Source of the DNA: Pedobacter mendelii | Lineage (GTDB): Bacteria > Bacteroidota > Bacteroidia > Sphingobacteriales > Sphingobacteriaceae | Assembly: GCF_014635725.1 (NCBI RefSeq) | Contig: NZ_BMDJ01000013.1 | Location: forward strand, 1-64,000 | DNA length: 64,000 nucleotides | Direction: 5' to 3' | Made by a program: the position numbers and the translations under genes | Shown here: positions 44,560 to 54,191 of the stretch, piece by piece | Position numbering within the stretch: position 1 is the stretch's first letter | How the letters are laid out: each line of letters opens with the position of its first letter | The notes under the pieces: model-generated | What the model was told of the DNA's origin: nothing | Seen by the model: only the letters and a program-made list of their open reading frames with translations | Databases searched by the model: none

Positions 44560-46983
44560 TCAAATCTTCTTGTGTTTGCCTTTCAAATCCAAATAATCTA
44601 CATAGTATAAAACCTTTACCGATAGACTATTATTTTGAGGTGAATTTAAAATTCCGCTCAGGTTCTTATTGTAGCGTTGGGTATAATATGTATCGTAAGT
44701 TTCTGCAGCATCTTTATAGGATAATGACAGGGTACTGCCGGGCGCAAATTGCCAGGTATAAATTAAATCGATATTAAATACGTTGTAGTTCCGGTCTGTG
44801 CCAGTTGGGCTTGTTCCTTGGTAATCAGTTAAATTACCATCAGGTTTTAGCAAAAAGAAATCCTTATTTCTTCTGTCGCTCCAATAGTGTCTTAAAACCA
44901 CTGTAAAACCCATTAAATTGGTAAACGTATATTTTGCATCAAAAGAATTTTCAACCGTTCGTCTGTCATACTTAGAAAAAATAGCCTGATTACCTTGCGA
45001 AGTAACCCAGTTTACAAAATCATAATTCGGGTTGAAATTCAAATCCAATCCGAATGCGATTTTATCATTAACCCTTAAATTTTGGAAAAAGTAAAAATTG
45101 TATGATTTACCTTTAAAAAGCTCTTGTTCCTGATAGCGAATATTTCCACCGAAATTATAGGCTTTAGCACGATTAGGGTTTATGTACAAACCAATACCAA
45201 AACTCTCTGGGACTTTATAAAACTGCCCGTTTCTGGCTTCATAAAAATCATTACGTTGCGCATCATAATTAGCATCCAACTCTGCTGACCATAAGTTTTT
45301 AAACCTAACATACGAACCACCATTTACACCAAAACTTTGATAATCGCCCGGTGTAACCCGCCTAGAATACGACATGTTAAACCAGTTTTGCCATTCATTG
45401 TACCACTTGCTTGGTTTAAAAACATTGTAGCCTAAACCAATCCGCTGATCTAAAAAGTTATTGTTGGTAAAAAAACCCATATCCGATGGGTCGAATTTAT
45501 CATCGGCAAATACCTGGTTATAACTCCAGGTAAAGTTGCCGCTTTGCTTGCCAAAACGAAGGGTGTAACTATAACCTGTACTTGTTTCTTCGCCGCGTAA
45601 ATAACTCATTTTACCACCGCCATTAATAAAATATTTGTTGTTTTTGTTATTCAAATTAAAAAGTAAAGCACTTACGTTAGCATCGTAAGCACTGCCTTGC
45701 CTTAAAACATTTGTATTTATAAATGTTGCTGAACTATTGTTTTTTAACGATTGATCGAAAACTAAAATATTATAATTGGTTAATGGTTGGGTTTCTACAT
45801 TACGAAGATTACCATTTACATCTTCTACCTCGGTTTGCATGCTATTCGTTATCGCATTGAAAATACCAATACCTAAGCCTTTAGCCGTACGCCCCGATAT
45901 TTTAGTTGCATTTAAAACTTTAGCCTCCGTTTGGTCTTTAATAATTTTATCACCGCTGTTTACGCCAGAATAATTATAATAAGATGGGATGGAACCAATA
46001 CGCTTGGAATAAAACAAATCTCCTTTATTAAAAAGTTCTGTTCCTTCGGTAAAAAACTGTCTGTTCTCATTAAACTTAACTTCAAATGGCGTTAGGTTTA
46101 AAATTCGATTATCAGATTGAACCTGCCCAAAATCGGGGACTAAAGTCATATCTAAAGTAAAGCTATTGTTGATGCCATATTTAACATCCATACCGCCATT
46201 AAACCTTGCCGTTGTATTTTTTACACCAGGAATATTTGCCGGATAATGGTTTACGTAGGCTGAAAGATACGGAGAAAATGAAAGTCGAAGCGGTGGCTTA
46301 ATATCCTTTATACCTGTAAAAAGTCCTTCCTGATTAATAAAGCCATTAACTTTTGGATCTACAAAATTCCAAAAAGTTTGCACATTGGTTCTTTGAATTC
46401 TCCGACTAAAATTTAATCCCCAGTTTTGAATATCCTTACTCGAAAAACGTAGTGCCGAATATGGAATTTTCATTTCACAAGTCCATCCTAATTCATCAAT
46501 TTTTACTGCACTTTCCCAAACGGCATTCCAGTTTGGGTCTTCATCGCCAACTTGCGAGTATTTTGCATCAAACTGAACACCAGCAGCAGTTACAAAAAAC
46601 CCATTACCATTCATTTTATCGTAAAATGGATCTACAATGATGGATATAAAATCGGCATTGCCAATGTTATCCCGAGAAACCAGCTCATGTGAAACACTAT
46701 CCTTGTCATCGTACATCCGAGCGTTAACATAAATGGCAACATCGTCATACATTACTTTCATTTCTGTTCGTCTATCTTTTTTATCTACTCTTCCGGGTAC
46801 TGGTCTGATTTCAAAAAAATCAGTAGCGATTGGCACATTAACCCAACAAGCATCATCCAAAACTCCATCAATTTTAGGCACTTCAGCACTTCTTACAGCA
46901 GCTAATTGTTTCTGTTTTGATGGGTCTTGCGCATAAGATAAAGTATAAGCAAGCAGTAAAAACAGTATTAAATAGAATTTCAT
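44560..46983 (-). CDS. DUF5916 outer-membrane protein with CBM9-like domain
   Basis: An 807-aa exported protein. Signal peptide to about residue 19 (LSYAQ); residues 35-230 form a carbohydrate-binding family 9-like sandwich (PKIDGVLDDACW, DDVAIYVNARMYD, WTCEMKIPYSALRF). From about 235 onward is the DUF5916 barrel region: FDMTLVPDFGQVQSDNR-like sequence, FFTEGTELFNKGDLFYSKRIG, and many aromatic strands. This architecture is widespread in Bacteroidota and thought to be outer-membrane. No neighbour suggests a ligand. The stop lies at the end of the repeat-rich intergenic region. Confidence 0.85.
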   Translation of the reverse strand: MKFYLILFLLLAYTLSYAQDPSKQKQLAAVRSAEVPKIDGVLDDACWVNVPIATDFFEIRPVPGRVDKKDRRTEMKVMYDDVAIYVNARMYDDKDSVSHELVSRDNIGNADFISIIVDPFYDKMNGNGFFVTAAGVQFDAKYSQVGDEDPNWNAVWESAVKIDELGWTCEMKIPYSALRFSSKDIQNWGLNFSRRIQRTNVQTFWNFVDPKVNGFINQEGLFTGIKDIKPPLRLSFSPYLSAYVNHYPANIPGVKNTTARFNGGMDVKYGINNSFTLDMTLVPDFGQVQSDNRILNLTPFEVKFNENRQFFTEGTELFNKGDLFYSKRIGSIPSYYNYSGVNSGDKIIKDQTEAKVLNATKISGRTAKGLGIGIFNAITNSMQTEVEDVNGNLRNVETQPLTNYNILVFDQSLKNNSSATFINTNVLRQGSAYDANVSALLFNLNNKNNKYFINGGGKMSYLRGEETSTGYSYTLRFGKQSGNFTWSYNQVFADDKFDPSDMGFFTNNNFLDQRIGLGYNVFKPSKWYNEWQNWFNMSYSRRVTPGDYQSFGVNGGSYVRFKNLWSAELDANYDAQRNDFYEARNGQFYKVPESFGIGLYINPNRAKAYNFGGNIRYQEQELFKGKSYNFYFFQNLRVNDKIAFGLDLNFNPNYDFVNWVTSQGNQAIFSKYDRRTVENSFDAKYTFTNLMGFTVVLRHYWSDRRNKDFFLLKPDGNLTDYQGTSPTGTDRNYNVFNIDLIYTWQFAPGSTLSLSYKDAAETYDTYYTQRYNKNLSGILNSPQNNSLSVKVLYYVDYLDLKGKHKKI

Positions 46984-47118
46984 AGGTTTGGTTTAGTCTA
47001 CATAAGACTAGCACCATAAAGAAATGTTGCACGAGAAAGGAAATTAGGATGCAAAATTTAAACGTTTTGGAACAAAATGCCTTGAAACTTGAGTTAAGAA
47101 GATTTTTAATTACAACTA

Positions 47119-47444
47119 TTTTTAACGGTTTGTAACAAGCCGCTGTTTTTAAACCCGACAGCAGCGGCAGCCCCGAATATTTCATGAGGGCTATAGCGAA
47201 TGGCGGGACTGGAGTCTGCCAAATGCAAATGAACGTTCATTTCCAAAAAATAGACCTTTAAATTAAAATTCATTGTATAAAATCTTTTATTTTTTGGAGC
47301 GCAATGCCTCTGCAAACCAATTAATTTCTTCCTGTGTTTCGCTCGTACACTTTGCATCGTCGTACCTCCTCGCTGCAGGGTACCGCTACACCCAGGGCTA
47401 GGTGGGTAAAGCAGTAATCATTTTTAACGGTTTGCAACAAGCCA
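47119..47444. repeat. 280-nt segment bracketed by 23-nt direct repeats
   Basis: TTTTTAACGGTTTGTAACAA (first 20 nt at 47119-47138, followed by GCC) recurs at 47422-47444 with one change (T to C). The enclosed segment has unusually high GC for this window and short GC-rich motifs such as CAGCAGCGGCAGCCCC and CCGCTACACCCAGGGCTAGG, in the style of dispersed intergenic elements of this phylum. No transposase frame is present; two minus-strand frames across it (46883-47185 and 47106-47357) look spurious. Confidence 0.5.
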
Positions 47445-47523
47445 TTTCCAAAAATTAATCCTTCGCATTCGTTCAATTAACATTTTTGCCTTTGAGTTGC
47501 AAAGATTTACAATCAAAATTTGA

Positions 47524-47531
47524 TACATTTG
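47524..47531 (+). promoter_or_regulatory. -7 element of ffh
   Basis: TACATTTG; the candidate TTTG upstream (47491-47494) is farther than usual. It lies inside the longest possible ffh frame and argues for the start at 47592. Confidence 0.5.
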
Positions 47532-47591
47532 CCTTTCATTAAAAACAAGTGGCTTTTGCTTTATGGCAATAGGCCAATAGCTTATAAAAAG

Positions 47592-48929
47592 ATGTTTGAT
47601 AATTTACAGGACAAGCTAGACAGAGCATTTAAAGTATTAAAAGGGCAAGGTAATATTACGGAAATTAACGTGGCAGAAACCATGAAAGAAATCCGTAAAG
47701 CATTATTAGATGCCGATGTTAACTACAAAACAGCCAAAGCATTTACCGATGATGTAAGGCAAAAAGCTTTGGGGCAAAACGTTTTAACAGCGGTTTCGCC
47801 AGGGCAATTGCTTACCAAAATAATGAATGATGAACTTGCCGCTTTAATGGGTGGCGAAGTTACGGAGTTAGATACGAAAGCAAATCCAACCATTATATTA
47901 ATTGCCGGTTTAAACGGAGCAGGTAAAACTACTTTCGCTGGTAAATTGGCCTTACATTTAAAAGGTAAAGGCAAAAAACCTTTATTGGTGGCAGGTGATA
48001 TGTATCGTCCTGCAGCGGTTGATCAATTGGAGGTTTTAGGAACTTCGGTTGGTGTATCGGTTTATGCAAACCGCGATTCGAAAGACCCTGTGGCAATTGC
48101 TTTAGAGGGTATAGCGCATGGTAAACAAAATGGTAACAACGTAATTATTATCGATACAGCTGGTCGTTTAGCGATTGATGAATCGTTGATGAACGAAATA
48201 TCGGAAGTTAAAGCCAAAACACAGCCACACGAAATTTTATTTGTTGTGGATTCAATGACCGGCCAGGATGCGGTAAATACAGCAAAAGTGTTTAATGACA
48301 GACTGGATTTTACCGGTGTTGTTTTAACCAAACTAGATGGTGATACCCGCGGTGGTGCTGCGCTTTCAATTAAATCGGTTGTAAATAAGCCAATTAAATT
48401 TATTGGTACCGGCGAAAAAATGGAGGCACTGGATGTTTTCTATCCAGACCGTATGGCATCGCGTATTTTGGGTATGGGTGATGTGGTTTCACTTGTTGAA
48501 CGTGCTCAAATGCAGTTTGATGAAAAAGAAGCTGCAGAATTACAGAAGAAAATCCGCAAAAACAAATTCGATTTCAATGATTTCTACAACCAGATTCAGC
48601 AAATTAAGAAGATGGGTAATATGAAAGATTTGATGGGCATGATACCAGGTGTAGGTAAAATGATGAAGAATGTTGAAATTGAAGATGATGCATTTAAATC
48701 TATCGAATCGATTATTCAATCGATGACGCCTTTTGAAAAAGAAAACCCTGATAGCATTCAGCAAAGTCGCCGCTTAAGGATTGCAAAAGGCTCTGGTCGT
48801 AAAATTGAAGAGGTTACCAAGCTGATAAAACAGTTTGAAGATATGCGTAAAATGATGAAACAATTTTCTAACCCTGCCGCAGCTGCAGCAATGATGAAAA
48901 ATATGCCGAAAATGCCTCAAGGAAGGTAG
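47592..48929 (+). CDS. ffh: Signal recognition particle protein Ffh
   Basis: The SRP54 GTPase that delivers nascent membrane proteins to the translocon. The start MFDNLQDKLDRAFKVLKGQG is the usual one; a longer frame from 47520 would run through the promoter. N-domain 1-90; G-domain with GLNGAGKT (106-113), the DTAGR box (188-192) and TKLDGD (246-251); then the methionine-rich M-domain with MKDLMGMIPGVGKMMK and SGRKIEEV that binds 4.5S RNA and signal sequences. 445 aa, normal length. No SRP RNA gene was found next to it. Confidence 0.97.
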   Translation: MFDNLQDKLDRAFKVLKGQGNITEINVAETMKEIRKALLDADVNYKTAKAFTDDVRQKALGQNVLTAVSPGQLLTKIMNDELAALMGGEVTELDTKANPTIILIAGLNGAGKTTFAGKLALHLKGKGKKPLLVAGDMYRPAAVDQLEVLGTSVGVSVYANRDSKDPVAIALEGIAHGKQNGNNVIIIDTAGRLAIDESLMNEISEVKAKTQPHEILFVVDSMTGQDAVNTAKVFNDRLDFTGVVLTKLDGDTRGGAALSIKSVVNKPIKFIGTGEKMEALDVFYPDRMASRILGMGDVVSLVERAQMQFDEKEAAELQKKIRKNKFDFNDFYNQIQQIKKMGNMKDLMGMIPGVGKMMKNVEIEDDAFKSIESIIQSMTPFEKENPDSIQQSRRLRIAKGSGRKIEEVTKLIKQFEDMRKMMKQFSNPAAAAAMMKNMPKMPQGR

Positions 48930-48974
48930 TTTAAGGTTTAAGATTAAAGCGAAGCTAGCATATAGTAAATATTT

Positions 48975-49006
48975 AAATCCTAATCAGAAATGGTTGGGAT
49001 TTTTTT
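48975..49006 (+). terminator. Terminator of ffh
   Basis: AAATCCTAA (48975-48983) pairs with TTGGGATTT (48994-49002), one T-G pair, followed by TTTT. Confidence 0.6.
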
Positions 49007-49189
49007 GTGTACTAAGGTTTTTATTCGCACCATACATTTCAGTGCCGTTGGTTTCAACCAACAAAAAAGATTAGAGTTTGAATAACAAAATTAGAATTTA
49101 TATTATCTAAACAATTCCTATATTAGCCTCAACAATCAATTATTCATCCCCGAATAATATAACATCCCAACATTTTCAAGGAATTTTTA

Positions 49190-50728
49190 ATGCTTGTAAA
49201 AACTTATGGGAGTGCCGTTTACGGAGTAAATGCTTTAACAATAACCATCGAAATAAGCATAAGCGCAGGAAATAAATATTTCATGGTTGGCTTGCCTGAT
49301 AATGCTGTTAAAGAAAGTTTGCAGCGGGTAGAAAGTGCCATTCATATGGCTGGTTTTCGCATGCCTCGTCAAAAAATTGTCGTAAATCTTGCACCTGCCG
49401 ACATCAGAAAAGAGGGTTCGGCTTATGATTTACCAATTGCAATTGGAATTCTTGCCGCTTCTGGTCAAATCCCGTCAGAAGATTTAGAACATTATTTCAT
49501 CATGGGCGAATTGTCACTCGATGGTGCGATTCAACCAATAAAAGGGGCATTACCCATTGCTATCCAAGCCCAACAAGATGGCTTTAAAGGTTTCATTTTA
49601 CCCAAACAAAACGTTCGTGAAGCGGCAATTGTTGAAGGACTTATTGCTTACGGTATTGAAACTTTAGCCCAAGTAATTGCTTTCTTTAATAAAAGTGAAC
49701 CGCTTGAGCAAGTTAAGATAAATACGAGAGAAGAATTCCTTAAAAACATCGGGAATTACGAACACGATTTCGCAGATGTTAAGGGACAAGAAAACATTAA
49801 ACGAGCGCTTGAAATTGCCGCCGCAGGTGGCCATAATGTTATTTTAATTGGCCCACCGGGTGCAGGAAAAACGATGCTGGCGAAACGCCTGCCAACTATT
49901 TTGCCCCCCTTAAATTTACACGAGGCATTAGAAACCACCAAAATCCATTCTGTAGCTGGTAAACTTTCTGCAGCCGATGCGCTCATGACGGTTAGACCAT
50001 ACCGCTCGCCGCACCACACCATTTCCGATGTTGCCTTAGTTGGCGGCGGTATGAACCCTCAACCAGGGGAAATATCTTTAGCACACAATGGCGTTTTGTT
50101 TCTAGATGAATTGCCCGAATTTAAAAGAACGGTTTTAGAAGTAATGAGACAACCCTTAGAAGACAGGAAAGTTGCCATTTCAAGAGCAAGATTTTCCGTT
50201 GAATACCCTGCAAGTTTTATGCTAGTCGCATCAATGAACCCATGTCCTTGCGGTTTTTACAATCACCCTGAAAAGGAGTGTGTTTGTGCACCGGGTGTAG
50301 TACAAAAGTATCTAAGTAAAATATCAGGACCACTTTTAGATAGAATCGATTTGCATGTGGAGGTTACACCTGTTAATTTTTCAGAATTGGCATCATCCCG
50401 CGAAGCGGAAAAAAGTGAACTGATTAGAGCAAGAGTAATTAAGGCAAGAGAAATTCAAGATCATCGCTTTGCAGATAAAGAAGATTTGCATTATAACGCT
50501 CAAATGAGCCCTAAAATGGTTCGTAAAGTTTGCCAAATTAGTGAGGCCGGAACAATCCTTTTAAAATCGGCCATGGAGCGATTAGGTTTATCAGCTCGTG
50601 CTTACGACCGAATTTTAAAAGTAGCCAGAACCATTGCCGATTTAGATGGAAGCGAAAATGTAGAATTGGAGCATCTGGCAGAATCTATAAATTATCGCAG
50701 TTTGGATAGAGATGGCTGGGCGGGTTAA
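49190..50728 (+). CDS. YifB/ComM-family Mg-chelatase-like ATPase
   Basis: A 512-aa AAA+ protein. An N-terminal Lon-protease-like domain (1-170) with VGLPDNAVKESLQRVESAI and RKEGSAYDLPIA precedes the ATPase core with Walker A GPPGAGKTMLAKRLP (about 220), Walker B VLFLDELPEF, and a zinc-type cluster MNPCPCGFYNHPEKECVC. In naturally competent bacteria the ComM homologue is a branch-migration helicase for transformation; in many others its role is undefined. It is a single gene without competence genes nearby. Confidence 0.92.
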   Translation: MLVKTYGSAVYGVNALTITIEISISAGNKYFMVGLPDNAVKESLQRVESAIHMAGFRMPRQKIVVNLAPADIRKEGSAYDLPIAIGILAASGQIPSEDLEHYFIMGELSLDGAIQPIKGALPIAIQAQQDGFKGFILPKQNVREAAIVEGLIAYGIETLAQVIAFFNKSEPLEQVKINTREEFLKNIGNYEHDFADVKGQENIKRALEIAAAGGHNVILIGPPGAGKTMLAKRLPTILPPLNLHEALETTKIHSVAGKLSAADALMTVRPYRSPHHTISDVALVGGGMNPQPGEISLAHNGVLFLDELPEFKRTVLEVMRQPLEDRKVAISRARFSVEYPASFMLVASMNPCPCGFYNHPEKECVCAPGVVQKYLSKISGPLLDRIDLHVEVTPVNFSELASSREAEKSELIRARVIKAREIQDHRFADKEDLHYNAQMSPKMVRKVCQISEAGTILLKSAMERLGLSARAYDRILKVARTIADLDGSENVELEHLAESINYRSLDRDGWAG

Positions 50729-51086
50729 CTAAATCTGTTTTCTTATTCGTTTTTGCCGAGGCTAAATAGAGAAACTATTCCTTAAGCTGAAAAGGCTATT
50801 GCATGATTATTCTGCTAAACTAAACAAATCAAAAATCAATACTCCTGTAGAAGCTTTCAAAAGAGCTACGATTCCAAAACATCATTTAACAAAGACTAAA
50901 AAATGAAACAATAGTCTGTATTTCAGATAATTAAAATTAAAATTATTTTTTATTTGGTTTGATTTTGCTGCTGTTTTCAGCTCTTTAAAAGTCTTTTGGC
51001 ATAGTCGTTGTAAACAGGCTGTTACAAATAAAAACCGAATCTATCATCTCTACCCTAATAGATTCATAACCTTTCAAAAATATAAT
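50729..51086. other. Intergenic stretch with a sigma-54-like site
   Basis: No protein-like frame in 358 nt. The only notable element is TTGGCATAGTCGTTGTA at 50996-51012 (listed separately). A weak inverted repeat AATCTA/TAGATT lies near 51040-51065. Confidence 0.4.
50996..51012 (+). promoter_or_regulatory. Candidate sigma-54 promoter
   Basis: TTGGCATAGTCGTTGTA has the -24 GG and the -12 TTG at the required 12-base separation of the consensus TGGCACG-N4-TTGCW; the C of the -12 GC is T. It leaves a leader of about 63 nt before the lipoprotein start. No rpoN or enhancer-binding protein gene is in the window. Confidence 0.35.
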
Positions 51087-51458
51087 ATGAAAAAGACAGT
51101 TCAAATTTTTAGCATGCTTTTAATAGCATTAACAGTAATGGTATCGTGTAAAAAAGATACAGACCCTGCAGACCGAGATTTCTTCGTAGGTACTTACAGA
51201 GGAACGGTTTCCTATAATAAAGATGGTACACAAATAAACAGTACTGATGGCAAAGTAACTGTAACCAAAATTAACGACACCTATAGTTTCTTTTTTGGCA
51301 ACAATATTCCTGACATTACAGGCGTTAAATTTCAGGAAAGCGGAAATACATACATAAGTGTTGGTACAGGCGTTATTGGTATTACGATAGATGCCAGCAC
51401 CTTAAAAATAGGTGTTTCAAATTCGAATGGTACCTGGACGGCAAATTGCACCAGGTAA
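51087..51458 (+). CDS. Small lipoprotein of unknown function
   Basis: A 123-aa lipoprotein: lipobox ending at Cys21 (VMVSCKK), then DFFVGTYRGTV and a run of about eight predicted beta-strands (VTVTKINDTYSFFFGN, GVIGITIDASTLKIG, GTWTANCTR). The pattern is that of small lipocalin-like or META-like beta-barrel lipoproteins common in this phylum, but I do not recognise a specific family. It stands alone: possible sigma-54 promoter before it and a strong terminator after it. Confidence 0.75.
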   Translation: MKKTVQIFSMLLIALTVMVSCKKDTDPADRDFFVGTYRGTVSYNKDGTQINSTDGKVTVTKINDTYSFFFGNNIPDITGVKFQESGNTYISVGTGVIGITIDASTLKIGVSNSNGTWTANCTR

Positions 51459-51471
51459 TTTTATAAAATAG

Positions 51472-51500
51472 AAAAGTCCCGATTAAAATCGGGACTTTTT
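51472..51500 (+). terminator. Terminator of the small lipoprotein gene
   Basis: AAAAGTCCCGAT (51472-51483) pairs with ATCGGGACTTTT (51488-51499), with a TAAA loop and a run of T after it. Confidence 0.9.
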
Positions 51501-51617
51501 TGTTTACGGCAATTAAGACAAGATTAAACTTTTACGTTATTGTAGCGTATTGTTTAATTTGAGGTACAGTATTTGTACATTATTTTAAACTAAAAAATAT
51601 CTGCATTCCATAATACA

Positions 51618-53111
51618 ATGATTAAAAGCTTAAGATTTATACTTATTTTTTTTGTTCTCGCTTTTCTCTCTCCTAAAAATTCATTTGCAAATTTCGATTT
51701 TAACACCAACTGCTTAAACGCTTATAAAAGTATTTTTGAACTTAAACTCGGCAACGCAAAAGCGTATATCGCTACAGAAAAAAAACAACATCCTAACAAC
51801 TCTATTATACCATTATTAGAAAATTATGTAGATTATTTTACTTTAATTACTTCGGGAAGTAAAGTAGATTTCGATAAGTTAAAAGGAAATAAATCAGCCA
51901 GATTAGATAAAATAAATGATGACGATAAAAACTCGCCGTATTATTTGTACGCTCAAGCCGAGATAAATTTGCAATGGGCATTAATTCGGAGTCGTTTCGG
52001 AGAATATTTTAATGCTGCAATGGAAATTAGAAAAGCAAATAACCTATTGCTTGATAACAAAAAAAAGTTTCCAAACTTTTTACTAAACGATAAAGGCCTT
52101 GGCTTAATTAATACAGTTTTAGGAAACCTTCCCGATGGGGCTTTAAAAAGTGCTTTATCAACATTCGGTATAAAAGGTAATACACAAACAGGGTTAGCAA
52201 TACTTGATAAACTTGCTGAAAATTTGCCAAAGTCAACCTACGAGCCTTTTTACGAAGAGGTAGTTTTCTATTACGCATATGTTCTAACCGATGTGGCCCA
52301 TAGTCCTGCAGCTTATGTAAAAACAATGAAATATACCGAGCGTATTGCAGATACTAGCCTTTTAAAATCATACCTTCAGAGTTATGTTTGTATAAAGACA
52401 GCACACAATGATGAAGCTATAAATATTCTGGCTAAAAAACCTGAAGGCGGAACTTATCAGTCGTTTCCATATCTTGATTATTTAGAAGGTATTGCTCATT
52501 TAAACAAATTAGACTTAGGTGCATCAACTTATTTTAATCGGTTTTTGCAAACTAATAAGGGCGTAAATTTTATAAAAGACACCAATCTCCACTTAGGATG
52601 GATAGCACTGTTAAAGGGTGACAAATCCGGCTACACGAGCTTCATATCAAAAGCTAATAATTCTGGCTACACATACAACGAAAAAGATAAACAGGCACAA
52701 AATGAAGCATCAGCGCCTGCCCCGCCAGCAGATTTATTAAAAGCAAGATTATTATATGATGGTGGTTACTTATCTAAGGCCTTACAGTTATTAGATGATA
52801 GAAAAGCTGCTGATTATAATTCTGATAAAGATAAAACAGAATTTAATTACCGATTGGGAAGAATTTATGATGACTTAGGAAAGGATGACCAGGCGCTTAA
52901 TTATTACCAGGCAGCAATAACACAAGGAAAAGGCCTTAAGTATTATTTTGCAGCAAATGCAGCTTTACAAATGGGCAAGGTGTATGAGAAAAAAAACAAT
53001 AAAGTTAAAGCAAAAGAGGCTTTCAATAATGCGATATCTATGAAAAATCATGAGTATGAAAGCAGTATCGAAAGCCAGGCAAAAATGGGTTTAAAAAGAG
53101 TTGGATTTTAA
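51618..53111 (+). CDS. Secreted TPR-repeat protein
   Basis: A 497-aa exported protein with signal peptide to about residue 24 (SFAN). The rest is alpha-helical and organised in TPR-like pairs, clearest at the C-terminus: EFNYRLGRIYDDLGKDDQALNYYQ-like helices (about 414-437), then AANAALQMGKVYEKKNNKVKAKEAF. A proline-rich break (EASAPAPPADLLKA) separates two helical halves. A scaffold role in the periplasm is likely. Its stop codon overlaps the stop of the convergent FabH-like gene by 4 nt, so the two mRNAs are complementary at their 3' ends. Confidence 0.8.
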   Translation: MIKSLRFILIFFVLAFLSPKNSFANFDFNTNCLNAYKSIFELKLGNAKAYIATEKKQHPNNSIIPLLENYVDYFTLITSGSKVDFDKLKGNKSARLDKINDDDKNSPYYLYAQAEINLQWALIRSRFGEYFNAAMEIRKANNLLLDNKKKFPNFLLNDKGLGLINTVLGNLPDGALKSALSTFGIKGNTQTGLAILDKLAENLPKSTYEPFYEEVVFYYAYVLTDVAHSPAAYVKTMKYTERIADTSLLKSYLQSYVCIKTAHNDEAINILAKKPEGGTYQSFPYLDYLEGIAHLNKLDLGASTYFNRFLQTNKGVNFIKDTNLHLGWIALLKGDKSGYTSFISKANNSGYTYNEKDKQAQNEASAPAPPADLLKARLLYDGGYLSKALQLLDDRKAADYNSDKDKTEFNYRLGRIYDDLGKDDQALNYYQAAITQGKGLKYYFAANAALQMGKVYEKKNNKVKAKEAFNNAISMKNHEYESSIESQAKMGLKRVGF

Positions 53112-54184
53112 AATCGGTAAATAAAAGCATTAATGTGCATACCAGCACCTACTGATGCGAAGACTGCAACATCTCCTTTTTTAACTTTATAACCCTTAAC
53201 CTGCTCTTTTAAAACTAAATCTAATAAGGTTGGGATAGTTGCTACCGAACTATTTCCAAGCCAGCTGATGGTCATAGGAACAAGATTTTCTGGAACGCTG
53301 TCTAATCCATACAGTTTAAATAAACGCTTCATAATGGCAGCATCCATTTTGCCATTTGCCTGGTGTACGAAAACAATATTTACATCTTCAACACTCAACC
53401 CGGCTTTATCTATAACTTTTTTAATTACCTGAGGAACTTGAGTTACGGCAAATTCGTAAAGCTTACGTCCATTCATTTTAAGATAGAAATTACCGCTATT
53501 TTCATCTGGATTTGAACTTTTACCCATAGTAAGTAAACCACCATGTTGAAAAGAATGAGTTTCTGTTTTATGCGCCAAAATACCATTTTTTTCTTCAGAA
53601 GAGGTGCCTTCAAAAATTACAGCCCCTGCACCGTCAGAAAATATCATGCTATCTCTATCATGCGGATCGATAATTCTCGATAATGTTTCCGCACCGATAA
53701 CCAGTACACGCTTTGCATCACCACTTTTAATAAAATAATCTGCCTGAATAGTTCCCTGCACCCAACCTGGACATCCGAAAATAACATCATAAGCAACACA
53801 ATCTGGGTTTTCTATGCCCAACAATTTTTTAACTTTTGATGCCAGCGAGGGCAAAATATCTGTACGATTACTGTTTAAAGGAATATCACCAAAGTTATGG
53901 CAAAAGATAATATAATCTAAAGTTTCCTTATCAATTTGTGCGCTTTCAATTGCTCTTTCAGCAGCTTTTGCTCCGATTTGATTGCTTAGCTGATCAGGAT
54001 GTACATAGCGTCTTTCTACAATTTCAGTTATCTCAGAAAACTTGTGAATGATTTCAGTATTTTCTTTTTCCAACCGATTTCCATTTTCGAAAAACGTAGA
54101 ATTTAAGAATTCATTACCAGAAATAATATTTTCAGGAATATAGCTTCCCGTACCGATAATTACAGTATTTATTGTTTTGCTCAT
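53108..54184 (-). CDS. 3-oxoacyl-ACP synthase III (FabH)-like ketosynthase
   Basis: A 358-aa thiolase-fold condensing enzyme. The Cys-His-Asn triad of KAS III is intact: Cys138 in DVIFGCPGWVQG, His274 in FVHQANGKM and Asn311 in WLGNSSVATI. The glycine-rich C-terminal loop is FASVGAGMHINAF. Relative to the housekeeping FabH (about 330 aa) it has extra residues near 40-65. Some family members make specialised acyl products, so this may be an auxiliary enzyme. A 22-bp palindrome directly before the start (54199-54220) suggests repression by a dedicated regulator, which is unusual for a housekeeping fatty-acid gene. Confidence 0.88.
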   Translation of the reverse strand: MSKTINTVIIGTGSYIPENIISGNEFLNSTFFENGNRLEKENTEIIHKFSEITEIVERRYVHPDQLSNQIGAKAAERAIESAQIDKETLDYIIFCHNFGDIPLNSNRTDILPSLASKVKKLLGIENPDCVAYDVIFGCPGWVQGTIQADYFIKSGDAKRVLVIGAETLSRIIDPHDRDSMIFSDGAGAVIFEGTSSEEKNGILAHKTETHSFQHGGLLTMGKSSNPDENSGNFYLKMNGRKLYEFAVTQVPQVIKKVIDKAGLSVEDVNIVFVHQANGKMDAAIMKRLFKLYGLDSVPENLVPMTISWLGNSSVATIPTLLDLVLKEQVKGYKVKKGDVAVFASVGAGMHINAFIYRF

Positions 54185-54191
54185 AATTATA

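Noticed and set aside
44409-44777. 122-codon frame in the intergenic repeat region
   Set aside because: It extends through repeat-type sequence and then antisense to DUF5916; translation shows no protein-like pattern.
46883-47357. Two minus-strand frames (100 and 83 codons) upstream of DUF5916
   Set aside because: They lie in repeat-like GC-rich sequence, overlap each other in different frames, and match nothing.
47520-47591. Longer N-terminus for Ffh
   Set aside because: Would be read through the -7 element at 47524-47531; the conserved start MFDNLQDKL is at 47592.
49045-49065. Palindrome TTGGTTTCAACCAA as a terminator
   Set aside because: The loop is only 2 nt and an A-run, not a T-run, follows on the plus strand; the hairpin at 48975-49006 is a better end for ffh.
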